NCBI GenBank assembly: GCA_030681675.1
Contig: JAUXRP010000017.1
Location: forward strand, 62,001-126,000
From: Candidatus Planktophila sp.
GTDB lineage: Bacteria > Actinomycetota > Actinomycetes > Nanopelagicales > Nanopelagicaceae
Direction: 5' to 3'
Length of the DNA: 64,000 nucleotides
In this document: positions 54,622-63,577 of the stretch, piece by piece
Numbering within the stretch: position 1 is the first letter of the stretch
Layout: each line of letters opens with the position of its first letter
The notes under the pieces: model-generated
The model's input: the letters and a program-made list of their open reading frames with translations, nothing else
Databases searched by the model: none
Told to the model about the DNA's origin: nothing
Translations under genes and position numbers: made by a program

Positions 54622-56025
54622 ATGGAAGCTTTAGATCTAGCGCGGTGGCAGTTTGCCATCACTACCGTATACCACTTTCTATTCGTTCCAATCACAATTG
54701 GAATGTCATTTCTAGTCGCAGGATTGCATACAGCCTGGTATCGCACCGGCAAATTGCAGTACCTCCGAGCAACTAAGTTTTTTGGAAAACTGTTTTTGAT
54801 TAACTTCGCAATTGGAGTAGTCACCGGTATCGTTCAAGAGTTTCAATTTGGAATGAACTGGTCTTCTTATAGCCGATTTGTAGGAGATATTTTCGGGGCT
54901 CCTCTTGCTATAGAAGGTCTTCTTGCCTTTTTCCTTGAGAGTACATTCCTGGGGCTTTGGATTTTTGGATGGGACCGACTTCCAAAGAAGTTGCATCTTG
55001 CCTCCATCTGGTTAGCAGCAACTGGAACATTGTTATCTGCCTACTTTATTCTGGCCGCTAATGCATGGATGCAGCATCCTGTTGGTTATGTTTTCAATCC
55101 AGAAAAGAATCGCGCTGAGTTAACGGATATCGTTGAAGTTCTTACTCAGAAAACTGCACTCGCAACTTTCTTCCATACTATTCCGGCGGCAGCCCTTACT
55201 GGTGGTGCATTTATCGTAGGAATTTCGGCGTATTTAATTATTAAGGGTAAAGATCTAACGATGTCGCGCTCAACATTTAAACTTGGCGCGATCACTATGC
55301 TCATTAGCTTTGTTTTCGTAAGCGTCTCAGGTGATTTGACTTCTCGTATCATGACTGAACAACAGCCAATGAAGATGGCCGCCGCTGAAGCGCTCTACAC
55401 GACTCAAGCGTCAGCGCCTTTCTCTCTGCTTACAATCGGCACGCTCGATGGATCTAAATCTGTATTCCAGATTGGTGTTCCATCATTGCTTTCATTTCTA
55501 TCTACAGGTGACTTCAGCGGGGTAGTAGAGGGAGTCAATGATTTAGAAGTGAAGTACGACAAGCAGTTTGGAGAGGGCAATTACACGCCCAATATTCCTC
55601 TGGCATATTGGTCATTTAGATTAATGATCGGTTTTGGCGCCATAGGTGCATTTTTCGCACTCCTAGCACTCTGGCAGATGCGAAGGGGTGGTACGCCTAG
55701 GGGTAAATGGTTTGCTCCAGCGATGTTCTCACTTCCATTTTTGCCATTACTTGCAAACTCATTTGGCTGGATCTTTACCGAAACTGCTCGTCAACCTTGG
55801 GCCGTTTTTGGTCTCATTAAAACTTCCGATGGCGTAAGTACGGTCGTATCTGCCGGGGCGGTTCTCTTCACAATGATTGCCTTCACACTTTTGTATGGTG
55901 TATTGGCATTTATCGAGGTCGGTCTTATTGTGCGCGTAATTAAAATAGGTCCAGTAGAAGAGCTTGATTACGCCAATCCACAGATAGGTGGCTCTGCCGA
56001 CAAACCCCTAGTTATGTCTTACTAA
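54622..56025 (+). CDS. cydA: cytochrome bd ubiquinol/menaquinol oxidase subunit I
   Basis: High-oxygen-affinity terminal oxidase. 467 aa from ATG 54622 (AGGGGA upstream), starting MEALDLARWQFAITTVYHFLFVP with heme b595 ligand H18. The second heme ligand is H185 (ATFFHTIPAAALTGG), M335 (WSFRLMIG) aligns with the b558 Met ligand, and E99/E106 line the proton path (LAIEGLLAFFLES). TARQPW closes the quinol loop, which is of the short type. Nine membrane helices expected. First gene of cydABDC. Confidence 0.96.
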   Translation: MEALDLARWQFAITTVYHFLFVPITIGMSFLVAGLHTAWYRTGKLQYLRATKFFGKLFLINFAIGVVTGIVQEFQFGMNWSSYSRFVGDIFGAPLAIEGLLAFFLESTFLGLWIFGWDRLPKKLHLASIWLAATGTLLSAYFILAANAWMQHPVGYVFNPEKNRAELTDIVEVLTQKTALATFFHTIPAAALTGGAFIVGISAYLIIKGKDLTMSRSTFKLGAITMLISFVFVSVSGDLTSRIMTEQQPMKMAAAEALYTTQASAPFSLLTIGTLDGSKSVFQIGVPSLLSFLSTGDFSGVVEGVNDLEVKYDKQFGEGNYTPNIPLAYWSFRLMIGFGAIGAFFALLALWQMRRGGTPRGKWFAPAMFSLPFLPLLANSFGWIFTETARQPWAVFGLIKTSDGVSTVVSAGAVLFTMIAFTLLYGVLAFIEVGLIVRVIKIGPVEELDYANPQIGGSADKPLVMSY

Positions 56026-56040
56026 GAAAGGAGCATGAAC

Positions 56041-57099
56041 ATGACATTTCAAACGGTGTGGTTCCTACTCATTGCAGTTCTATGGGTCGGGTATTTTATT
56101 CTTGAGGGCTTTGATTTCGGTGTTGGAATGCTTCATCGCTTTGTATCTCGTAACGAGGCAGATCGACGTGCAGTTCTGACAACGCTCGGACCGGTCTGGG
56201 ATGGCAATGAGGTATGGCTACTAGTTGCAGGAGGCGCAACATTTGCAGCTTTTCCTGAATGGTATGCGACTCTCTTTAGTGGTTTCTACTTTCCGCTCTT
56301 CTTGATTCTCGTCTCACTCATTGTTCGTGGTGTTGCTTTTGAGTATCGCTCAAAGTACGGCAAAGCACAGTGGAGACAACGATGGGATATCGCAATCATG
56401 GTTAGTAGCGCAATTCCAGCCCTTCTCTGGGGTGTTGCATTCGCCAATATAGTTAAGGGAGTTCCAATAGAAAAAGCTTCCAATGGATCCCTTGAATATG
56501 TTGGCGGTTTCTTTAACTTACTCAACCCCTTCGCACTTCTTGGCGGAGTTGTCACTCTTACCGTTTTCTTAACTCATGGCGCAGTCTTCCTTTCATTGAA
56601 GACCACTGGTGAGATTCGAGAGCGCTCACGTGCCATTGCCAAAATCACTGGGTTACTTGCCGCAGTTTCGTGTGTTGGCTTCTTGACTTGGACCAATCTC
56701 TTGTTCCCTGAGATTAACTCACGAGTTCTGATTCTTTCAGTGCTTGTAGCTCTCCTTTGGGTCGCAGGAATGGCGGCAAACTTTGTTGGTCGCGAGGGCT
56801 GGGCATTTATATTCAACTCAGTTGCTATTGCAACCTTTGTTTCGACCCTCTTTTATGCACTATATCCACGCGTGATGCCCTCATCATTGGGAGCACAATT
56901 TGATCTCACCATCACGAATGCATCAAGCACGGATTACACCTTAAAGGTAATGACCTATGTCGCCGTTGTTATGACACCGATTGTCCTTATCTACCAGGGC
57001 TGGACTTACTGGGTATTTCGTAAGCGCGTGAGCGCCGCGCAAATCTCTAACCCAGAACATGGCGTTCTTGATGTAGTAAGCCATATCCTGCATAAGTGA
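56041..57099 (+). CDS. cydB: cytochrome bd oxidase subunit II
   Basis: 352 aa from ATG 56041, which has AAAGGAG with 7-nt spacing; an ATG two codons earlier is only 1 nt from that motif. MTFQTVWFLLIAVLWVGYFILEGFDFGVGML is the family N-terminus, and GPVWDGNEVWLLVAGGATFAAFPEWYATLFSGFY is the second signature. Eight or nine membrane helices. The cydD start overlaps its stop by 4 bp (GTGA). Confidence 0.95.
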   Translation: MTFQTVWFLLIAVLWVGYFILEGFDFGVGMLHRFVSRNEADRRAVLTTLGPVWDGNEVWLLVAGGATFAAFPEWYATLFSGFYFPLFLILVSLIVRGVAFEYRSKYGKAQWRQRWDIAIMVSSAIPALLWGVAFANIVKGVPIEKASNGSLEYVGGFFNLLNPFALLGGVVTLTVFLTHGAVFLSLKTTGEIRERSRAIAKITGLLAAVSCVGFLTWTNLLFPEINSRVLILSVLVALLWVAGMAANFVGREGWAFIFNSVAIATFVSTLFYALYPRVMPSSLGAQFDLTITNASSTDYTLKVMTYVAVVMTPIVLIYQGWTYWVFRKRVSAAQISNPEHGVLDVVSHILHK

Positions 57100-58715
57100 A
57101 ATCAGGTGATCTGCGGCTACTGCTTTCTCGGAGTGGTAGCCGCAGGCTTTTCTTTGTCTCAATCGCGGCTGCCATAATTTGGTCGACGGTTATTGTTTTA
57201 AGCGCCCTTGTTTTATCCTCGATTATCGTTGGTATCATTAAAAAATCCGAGGGCATTTCAACTCTTCTCATTTATTTGTCATGCATTTGGTTTTTTAGAG
57301 CGCTCTTTCAAGCCCGCTTTGAATTTTGGTGCAGTCTCCAAGCCGTACGTATTAAGCAAGAGATCCGAAGTGAGATCACATCGAGTCTTGGTGCATTTTC
57401 AAATCTTTCGAGCTCAACTTTAAGCACGCTTCTTATCAAGGGTCTTAACTCCCTGGATATGTATCTTGGTCGATTTCTACCTCAACTCTTTTTCGCCTCA
57501 ATCACTCCTGCAGTTGTGATAGTTACGCTCTTAATTCTTGACCCCCTCTCAGGTCTGATAGCGATCCTGACTCTGCCTTTAATCCCTCTCTTTGGCGCTC
57601 TCATAGGCCGTTATACGGCAGATTCAGTTGCCAAAAAATGGCAGACCCTAGGCTCGTTGTCTCAATACTTCGAAGACTCACTACGTGGCTTTGTGACATT
57701 AAAGATTTTTTCTCGTCTTAAGAGCCAGCCGCAGAGAATTGAAGAGATGGGGGATGAATATACGGATGAAACCATGAAAGTTCTACGAATCTCATTTCTA
57801 TCTGCCCTAGCCCTCGAACTCTGCGCAACAATCTCAGTAGCCCTTATTGCCGTTTCTATTGGATTGCGTTTAGTTGATGGCACGATTGGATTTACTTCAT
57901 CTTTGGCAGTTCTAATTTTGGCACCGGAAGTCTATTTTCCACTTCGCAATGCGGCCTCACTTTTTCACGCTTCAGCCGATGGCAGTGAGGCATTTGCCCA
58001 ACTCACACATATTCAATCGCAGCGCACTGTTTCGGTAATAGAAAAACCACATGATTTTTCTCGAGTTTCTACGCTTGAATGGAGCGACTGGTCACTCAAC
58101 ATTCCTGGACGAATCGATACCTCGATACGTGGTGAGGTTCTACATTCTGGGGATATATTTTTTATTGTTGGTGAATCTGGAATAGGTAAGAGCACCTTTG
58201 CCTTGAATCTCCTAGGTGTTAGTAACCAGGCGAATTTGATGGCCGATGGAGTCGAAGTTACAGCCGAGCGGCGAAAATCCTGGTTCAAAAGTATTGGCTG
58301 GATTCCACAGAATCCTCAGCTTGCACATGGGGACGTTGGCCATCAATTCACAATCGTTGATGAGGGGTTAAGTAGTGATGAAATCACCCAGATTCTTGGA
58401 CGCTGTGGATTAGCGCTAAGCGATTTACCAGAAGGTTTAGCTACTGCAATTGGTGCTTCGGGTGAAGTTGGAAGTGCGGCATCGGGAGGACAAATACGAA
58501 AGATTGCTCTAGCGCGGGCAATCGCCGCCAAACCTCGTGTATTAATCGCCGATGAGCCAACGGCCGATTTAGATCAGGCAAGTGGCGAATCAGTAATGAA
58601 AGCGTTACGAGATTATGCAAGTGGTGGTGCAATCGTGATCTGCATTACACATGATCGAGGCGTGCTCAGAGACGGAGATTTAGTTGCTACTTTTTCCAAG
58701 GCGCTCATCCGATGA
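57096..58715 (+). CDS. cydD: ABC transporter CydD (bd oxidase assembly, thiol export)
   Basis: 539-aa fused membrane/ATPase half-transporter. Six N-terminal helices, then an ATPase domain with Walker A GESGIGKST, signature region ASGGQIRKIALARAI and Walker B VLIADEPTADLD. CydDC exports cysteine or reduced low-molecular-weight thiols and is required for bd oxidase assembly. Its GTG overlaps the cydB stop and its stop overlaps cydC, so the whole set is translationally coupled. Confidence 0.93.
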   Translation: MKSGDLRLLLSRSGSRRLFFVSIAAAIIWSTVIVLSALVLSSIIVGIIKKSEGISTLLIYLSCIWFFRALFQARFEFWCSLQAVRIKQEIRSEITSSLGAFSNLSSSTLSTLLIKGLNSLDMYLGRFLPQLFFASITPAVVIVTLLILDPLSGLIAILTLPLIPLFGALIGRYTADSVAKKWQTLGSLSQYFEDSLRGFVTLKIFSRLKSQPQRIEEMGDEYTDETMKVLRISFLSALALELCATISVALIAVSIGLRLVDGTIGFTSSLAVLILAPEVYFPLRNAASLFHASADGSEAFAQLTHIQSQRTVSVIEKPHDFSRVSTLEWSDWSLNIPGRIDTSIRGEVLHSGDIFFIVGESGIGKSTFALNLLGVSNQANLMADGVEVTAERRKSWFKSIGWIPQNPQLAHGDVGHQFTIVDEGLSSDEITQILGRCGLALSDLPEGLATAIGASGEVGSAASGGQIRKIALARAIAAKPRVLIADEPTADLDQASGESVMKALRDYASGGAIVICITHDRGVLRDGDLVATFSKALIR

Positions 58716-60292
58716 TGTTTATCGCATACTTACTTGGCGCATTTGCATTCATTGGCGGAATCGGCCTTACCATATCGAGTGCATGGTTAATCACGATGGC
58801 ATCCATGCAGCCACCGATATTGACATTAAGCGTGGCGATTGTCTTAGTCCGTTTCTTCGGAATCTTTCGATCGGCTGCACGATATAGCGAGCGATTAGTA
58901 AGTCATAAGGCGGTCTTTAGTCGATTAACTGCTTTGCGTGTCGGAATTTATAAGAAGCTGAGCCAGAGTTCGATTGTCGTGGCACACGTTTTTAATAGCG
59001 GCACTGCCGTTAAAAGTATTGTCGATGATGTAGAGCGCGCGCAGGAGTATCAACTTAGGATAAAACTGCCACAATCATCGGCCGTTATTTCACTGGCATT
59101 TGGAGCTCTGTTAGCTTTTTGGGTCCGCCCTGAAAGTATTGTATTTACACTGCCATCTTGCGCACTTCTATTGGCGCTTTTCCCAGAGTTGATTAAACGA
59201 GGAAGCGAACCACTCGCCCGAAGTATCGAGAAGGGTGAAAATGCATATACCCAACTTCTCGAAGGCTCGATCCAAGGTGTCACTGAGGCGGCAATTTATG
59301 GATACTTAGATGAAAATGTTAAACGCACAAACGAGGTAGAGATAGAGATTAAAGTGATGGAAGAGCAGCTGCTAGGGCAGAGTTGGAGATTCTCAGCGCT
59401 TACCAATTCGCTTATTGCATTGTGTGTTGTTGGCTTTCCGTGGCTGGCAATGACACTTACTCAATCGCAGGAAGTGCCAGATGTTCAGGTAACGATGCTT
59501 ATCTTTATTCCACTAGTTATTTTTGAAGCGATCACAGCGTGGTACCCCAATCTCTTTAATGCCGGAAAACTTCTCATGTCACAACACTCCGTAGATACTT
59601 TGATGAGTTTTCCAAGTGATGAAAAGAGTGGAGCAGAATTAGACTCTGCTATCACACAAATCTCTGCAAAGAATATTACAGTTGCGTGGGATCAAGACTT
59701 TATGAATCCAACTTCGTTTGAAGTTAACAAAGGCGAACTATTAGTTATTCGTGGTCGAAGCGGGAGTGGAAAATCGACACTCGTAATGGGTTTACTCGGG
59801 CTCTTGCCTTACAAAGGCGAGTTAACTTTCGATGGGCAAGACGTGAAAAATTTTAGTGATTTGGGTGGCCGGGTAGTTGGGACGGTTCAGCGCTCACATA
59901 TCTTTAATACATCGTTGCGAGAGAATTTAATGATTGCTAACCAAAGCGCAACTGACGAAGAGTTAATTAATGTGCTAACTCTTCTTGAGTTAGATCAACT
60001 CCTTAATGAACTCCCACAGGGACTTAATACGGTAATTGGAGATTTTGGACGCACTATCTCTGGAGGTGAGGCCAAGCGCTTATCAGTTGCGAGAGTCTTA
60101 CTTGCTCAAGCCGACGTATATATCTTTGATGAACCCACCGAGCATCTCGATGAGGAGCTAGCACTACGCATTGAAAAAGGAATTACCGAGCACCTTGCAG
60201 GCAAGATAGCAATTGTTATCACCCACAGTGGGTGGCCAAGCAGCGATAAAACACTGGTAATGGCGCGTAAAGAGATGCAAAAGGCTTGCTAG
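58712..60292 (+). CDS. cydC: ABC transporter CydC (bd oxidase assembly, thiol export)
   Basis: 526 aa, partner of CydD. Six N-terminal helices (FIGGIGLTISSAWLITMASMQPPILTLSVAIVLVRFFGIFRSAARYSERLVSH is a strong CydC signature, in pieces), ATPase with Walker A GRSGSGKST, signature TISGGEAKRLSVARVL and Walker B VYIFDEPTEHLDE. It overlaps cydD by 4 bp. recG begins 18 bp later. Confidence 0.94.
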   Translation: MMFIAYLLGAFAFIGGIGLTISSAWLITMASMQPPILTLSVAIVLVRFFGIFRSAARYSERLVSHKAVFSRLTALRVGIYKKLSQSSIVVAHVFNSGTAVKSIVDDVERAQEYQLRIKLPQSSAVISLAFGALLAFWVRPESIVFTLPSCALLLALFPELIKRGSEPLARSIEKGENAYTQLLEGSIQGVTEAAIYGYLDENVKRTNEVEIEIKVMEEQLLGQSWRFSALTNSLIALCVVGFPWLAMTLTQSQEVPDVQVTMLIFIPLVIFEAITAWYPNLFNAGKLLMSQHSVDTLMSFPSDEKSGAELDSAITQISAKNITVAWDQDFMNPTSFEVNKGELLVIRGRSGSGKSTLVMGLLGLLPYKGELTFDGQDVKNFSDLGGRVVGTVQRSHIFNTSLRENLMIANQSATDEELINVLTLLELDQLLNELPQGLNTVIGDFGRTISGGEAKRLSVARVLLAQADVYIFDEPTEHLDEELALRIEKGITEHLAGKIAIVITHSGWPSSDKTLVMARKEMQKAC

Positions 60293-60310
60293 ACGCGAGA
60301 GAATGCACAT

Positions 60311-62482
60311 GTGGGCAATCTCGATAACAATCTATCAAGCGTAGTAGGAGATCGCACTGCAAAAGTATTGGCTGATGCATTTGGAATAAAGAGCGTTGGC
60401 GATCTCATGCGCCATTATCCACGTCGATACATGGTTCGCGGAGAGCTCTCCGATATTGCCGAGCTGCATGAAGGTGATGAGGTAACAATTCTCGCGCAAG
60501 TGCATAGCTCAGTTAACCGTCCGATTCGCGGACGGAAGGGGAGTATTTTGGAGGTGATCGTCACTGATGGTCGCGAAAAACTAGCGCTCACATTCTTTAA
60601 TCAAGCCTGGCGTGAGAGAGAGTTAAAGGTTGGCAGGCAAGGTCTATTTGCAGGAAAAGTTGGAGTTTTCAATAAGCGAAAGCAGTTGGCTCATCCTGAT
60701 TATCAGATGATCGCCGATGGTGCCAATGTTGATAACGCTGTTGAAAGTTTTGCAGGAAAATATTTGCCGGTCTATCCAGCAACCGCAAAAATGCCGTCAT
60801 GGAAGATTTCACAGTGTGTAGACATGGCAATTGCATCTTTGGATGAGGTGGAAGATTACTTGCCCGAAGAAATTAGAAAAGCGCACAATTATCCAACCCT
60901 GCAACAGGCCCTTGTTCAACTTCATACACCAGTGGATTTAGATCACGCCGATGCAGCGCGGGCGCGCTTGACATTTGATGAGGCTTTTGTGCTTCAACTT
61001 ATGTTGGTAATGCGTCGCAATGAGTTAAAGAAGCTCAACACAATTTCGCGTAAAGCAACCAAGGGTGGGCTTCTGGAAGCCTTTGATGCCGAGCTGCCCT
61101 TTGGCCTTACTGCAGGTCAACGTGCCGTAATAAAAGAGATTGAAGATGATTTATCACAATCGCATCCCATGCACCGACTTTTACAGGGAGAAGTTGGTTC
61201 TGGTAAGACCGTAGTTGCACTCCGCGCAATGTTGGCTGTTGTTGATAGCGGGGGGCAGTCGGCATTACTTGCGCCAACTGAAGTTTTGGCGGCACAACAC
61301 CTGCGCACCTTCGAAAAACTCTTAGGAGGACTAGCACTTGGTGGAACGTTAGGAAGTGCCGACAAAGCAACACGAATTACTCTCATCACTGGTTCGCAAA
61401 ACACTCCAGCACGCAAGGAGGCGATTTCACTGGCTGCAACAGGTGCGGCAGGAATTATTATCGGAACCCACGCTCTTCTTGGAGAGAAAATTGAGTTTGC
61501 CGATTTAGGTCTAATCGTTGTCGATGAGCAACATAGATTCGGTGTTGAACAGCGTGATGCGTTAAAAGTAAAGGCGCAGAAGCCGCCGCATTTATTAGTT
61601 ATGACTGCGACGCCGATTCCTCGCACCGTTGCAATGACCGTATTTGGTGACCTAGATATCTCAACTTTGCGCGAACTGCCTCTTGGACGTCAGCCCATTA
61701 CAACGTATGTGATTCCGGCTGCGGAAAAACCGGCCTTTCTTGAGCGAGCGTGGGAGCGAATCTGCGAAGAAGTAGCAAATGGCCATCAAGCGTACGTAGT
61801 AGCACCACGCATTGAGGCTGGTAATGATGAGAGCGCAGATATTGATTTTCTCTTCGGGCAGGAATCCATTGATATCGCTTCAGTTACCGAGCTCGCACCG
61901 CGCCTTGCGAATGGGGCGTTAAAAGCTGTGAGAGTAGCCGAGCTACATGGTCGTCAGAGCAGCGAAGTTAAAGATGCAACGATGCGGGCATTTGCTGCAG
62001 GTGAGATAGATGTCCTAGTTTCAACGACCGTCATTGAAGTGGGAGTCGATGTTGCCAATGCCACGGTCATGGTAATTATGGATGCCGATCGCTTTGGCAT
62101 TTCGCAGTTACATCAATTGCGTGGTCGTGTGGGACGCGGCACGTCACCTGGTTTATGCTTGTTAGTAACAAATACCTCCAGTGAATCTGCAGCACGAGTA
62201 CGACTCGATGCCGTGGCTGCGACCCTTGATGGCTTTGAATTATCGCGCATAGATTTAGAGCAGCGTCGAGAAGGTGACGTGCTCGGTGCCAGTCAATCAG
62301 GTACTCAGTCGCACTTAAGATTACTTCGAGTACTTCGCGATGAGGAGTTAATTGAAAGCGCACGCGCCGACGCAGTTGGCATAATTGCTGCTTCTGCGGA
62401 TTTATCTGGTTATCCTGGACTGAAGGCAGAAGTAGCGCTGGTGGCAAAGAATGCCGCTACAGATTATTTAGATAAGGGTTGA
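60311..62482 (+). CDS. recG: ATP-dependent DNA helicase RecG
   Basis: Branch-migration helicase that regresses stalled forks. 723 aa, GTG start. N-terminal wedge/OB domain (VGDLMRHYPRRYMVRGELSDIAELHEGDEVTILAQV), helicase core with Walker A GEVGSGKT, motif II DEQHRFG, motif III MTATPIPRT, and motif VI QLRGRVGRG. The C-terminal TRG region (DLEQRREGDVLGASQSGTQSHLRLL) is intact. rsmD starts 3 bp after the stop; recG-rsmD-coaD is the standard actinobacterial string. Confidence 0.96.
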   Translation: MGNLDNNLSSVVGDRTAKVLADAFGIKSVGDLMRHYPRRYMVRGELSDIAELHEGDEVTILAQVHSSVNRPIRGRKGSILEVIVTDGREKLALTFFNQAWRERELKVGRQGLFAGKVGVFNKRKQLAHPDYQMIADGANVDNAVESFAGKYLPVYPATAKMPSWKISQCVDMAIASLDEVEDYLPEEIRKAHNYPTLQQALVQLHTPVDLDHADAARARLTFDEAFVLQLMLVMRRNELKKLNTISRKATKGGLLEAFDAELPFGLTAGQRAVIKEIEDDLSQSHPMHRLLQGEVGSGKTVVALRAMLAVVDSGGQSALLAPTEVLAAQHLRTFEKLLGGLALGGTLGSADKATRITLITGSQNTPARKEAISLAATGAAGIIIGTHALLGEKIEFADLGLIVVDEQHRFGVEQRDALKVKAQKPPHLLVMTATPIPRTVAMTVFGDLDISTLRELPLGRQPITTYVIPAAEKPAFLERAWERICEEVANGHQAYVVAPRIEAGNDESADIDFLFGQESIDIASVTELAPRLANGALKAVRVAELHGRQSSEVKDATMRAFAAGEIDVLVSTTVIEVGVDVANATVMVIMDADRFGISQLHQLRGRVGRGTSPGLCLLVTNTSSESAARVRLDAVAATLDGFELSRIDLEQRREGDVLGASQSGTQSHLRLLRVLRDEELIESARADAVGIIAASADLSGYPGLKAEVALVAKNAATDYLDKG

Positions 62483-62485
62483 ACA

Positions 62486-63055
62486 TTGAGAATCATCGCT
62501 GGTGTTGCAAAGGGTCGAACATTGGGATCAGTTGCTGGATCAACTCGCCCAACATCTGACCGTGCACGCGAAGCGCTTTTTTCATCCTTGGCATCTGAGT
62601 TTGGAGATTTTCTTGGTCTTCACATATTGGATTTATTTGGCGGATCAGGTGCGATTGCTCTCGAAGCTCTTTCACGTGGTGCGTCAACTGTGCATGTTGT
62701 TGAGCGCGAGTTTGATGCGCAAAAAACTATTCAAAATAATTATGAACTAGTTCAGAGGAATAAACCAGCTGGAGATTTTCACCTCTATTCAATGTCGGCT
62801 CAGCGCTTTGTGAGTGAAGGTGCCAAAGTAAAATATCACTTCGTCTATATAGACCCACCATTTGATTTCGACGATAGTGAAGTAGCAGATATAGTTAGCA
62901 AATTGCACATTGAGGGTTTCCTCAAGAGCGATGCAATGGTTGCAGTAGAGCGCACCACGAGAGGATCAAAATTTAGCTGGCCTGTCGGTTTTACTCCGCT
63001 CAGGCAGAGGAAGTATGGCGCAGCGACGATTTACTACGGTAATTACGCGCCTTAA
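62486..63055 (+). CDS. rsmD: 16S rRNA (guanine(966)-N(2))-methyltransferase RsmD
   Basis: SAM-dependent methyltransferase of 16S rRNA G966. 189 aa from TTG 62486. MRIIAGVAKGRTL is the classical RsmD start, ILDLFGGSGAIALEALSRGA is SAM motif I and YIDPPFDFDDSE the catalytic DPPF motif. It begins 3 bp after recG. Confidence 0.95.
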   Translation: MRIIAGVAKGRTLGSVAGSTRPTSDRAREALFSSLASEFGDFLGLHILDLFGGSGAIALEALSRGASTVHVVEREFDAQKTIQNNYELVQRNKPAGDFHLYSMSAQRFVSEGAKVKYHFVYIDPPFDFDDSEVADIVSKLHIEGFLKSDAMVAVERTTRGSKFSWPVGFTPLRQRKYGAATIYYGNYAP

Positions 63056-63081
63056 GAATGGATAACTGCGCCATCTCTTGC

Positions 63082-63087
63082 TAGCGT
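63082..63087 (+). promoter_or_regulatory. candidate -10 box for leaderless coaD transcript
   Basis: TAGCGT lies 7 nt before ATG 63095, in the 39-bp rsmD-coaD gap, and no SD is present. Confidence 0.45.
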
Positions 63088-63094
63088 TTGAACC

Positions 63095-63574
63095 ATGAAG
63101 CGTGCAGTGTGCCCTGGATCCTTTGACCCTATTACATATGGGCACCTAGATATTATCAAACGCGCGAGCATGCATTTTGACCAAGTTGTAGTTGCGGTTC
63201 TAGAAAATCGAACTAAGTCAAGTCTTTTTACGGTTGCTGAGCGCATTGACATGATCCGTGAAACGGTTTCAGATCTACCCAATGTGATCGTTGATTCATG
63301 GAGTGGTTTATTGGTGGACTACTGCAAAAGTAAATCGATAACTACTATCGTAAAAGGACTTCGAGCAGTTACTGACTTTGATTACGAACTTCAAATGGCG
63401 CAATTAAATCTCCAAGCCTCCGGCGTTGAGACGATGCTTATGGCCACAGCACCAGCGTATTCATTCCTATCATCTTCAATCGTAAAAGAGTTGGCACATT
63501 ACGGAGGAGATGTATCAATGATGATCCCTCCAAATGTCAATGATGCGATTAAACTTCGAGTAGACAGGAAATAG
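63095..63574 (+). CDS. coaD: phosphopantetheine adenylyltransferase
   Basis: Penultimate step of coenzyme A synthesis. 159 aa, standard length. The nucleotidyltransferase motif is GSFDPITYGHLD (8-19, with T14-x-x-H17), plus WSGLLVDYCKSKS, VKGLRAVTDFDYELQMAQLN and SFLSSSIVKELAHYGGDV. The next gene starts 3 bp after its stop. Confidence 0.97.
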   Translation: MKRAVCPGSFDPITYGHLDIIKRASMHFDQVVVAVLENRTKSSLFTVAERIDMIRETVSDLPNVIVDSWSGLLVDYCKSKSITTIVKGLRAVTDFDYELQMAQLNLQASGVETMLMATAPAYSFLSSSIVKELAHYGGDVSMMIPPNVNDAIKLRVDRK

Positions 63575-63577
63575 TCG

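Noticed and set aside
61117-61626. 169-aa minus-strand frame opposite recG
   Set aside because: It covers the recG Walker A to motif II region; Cys/Ser/Arg-rich antisense composition and no start signal.
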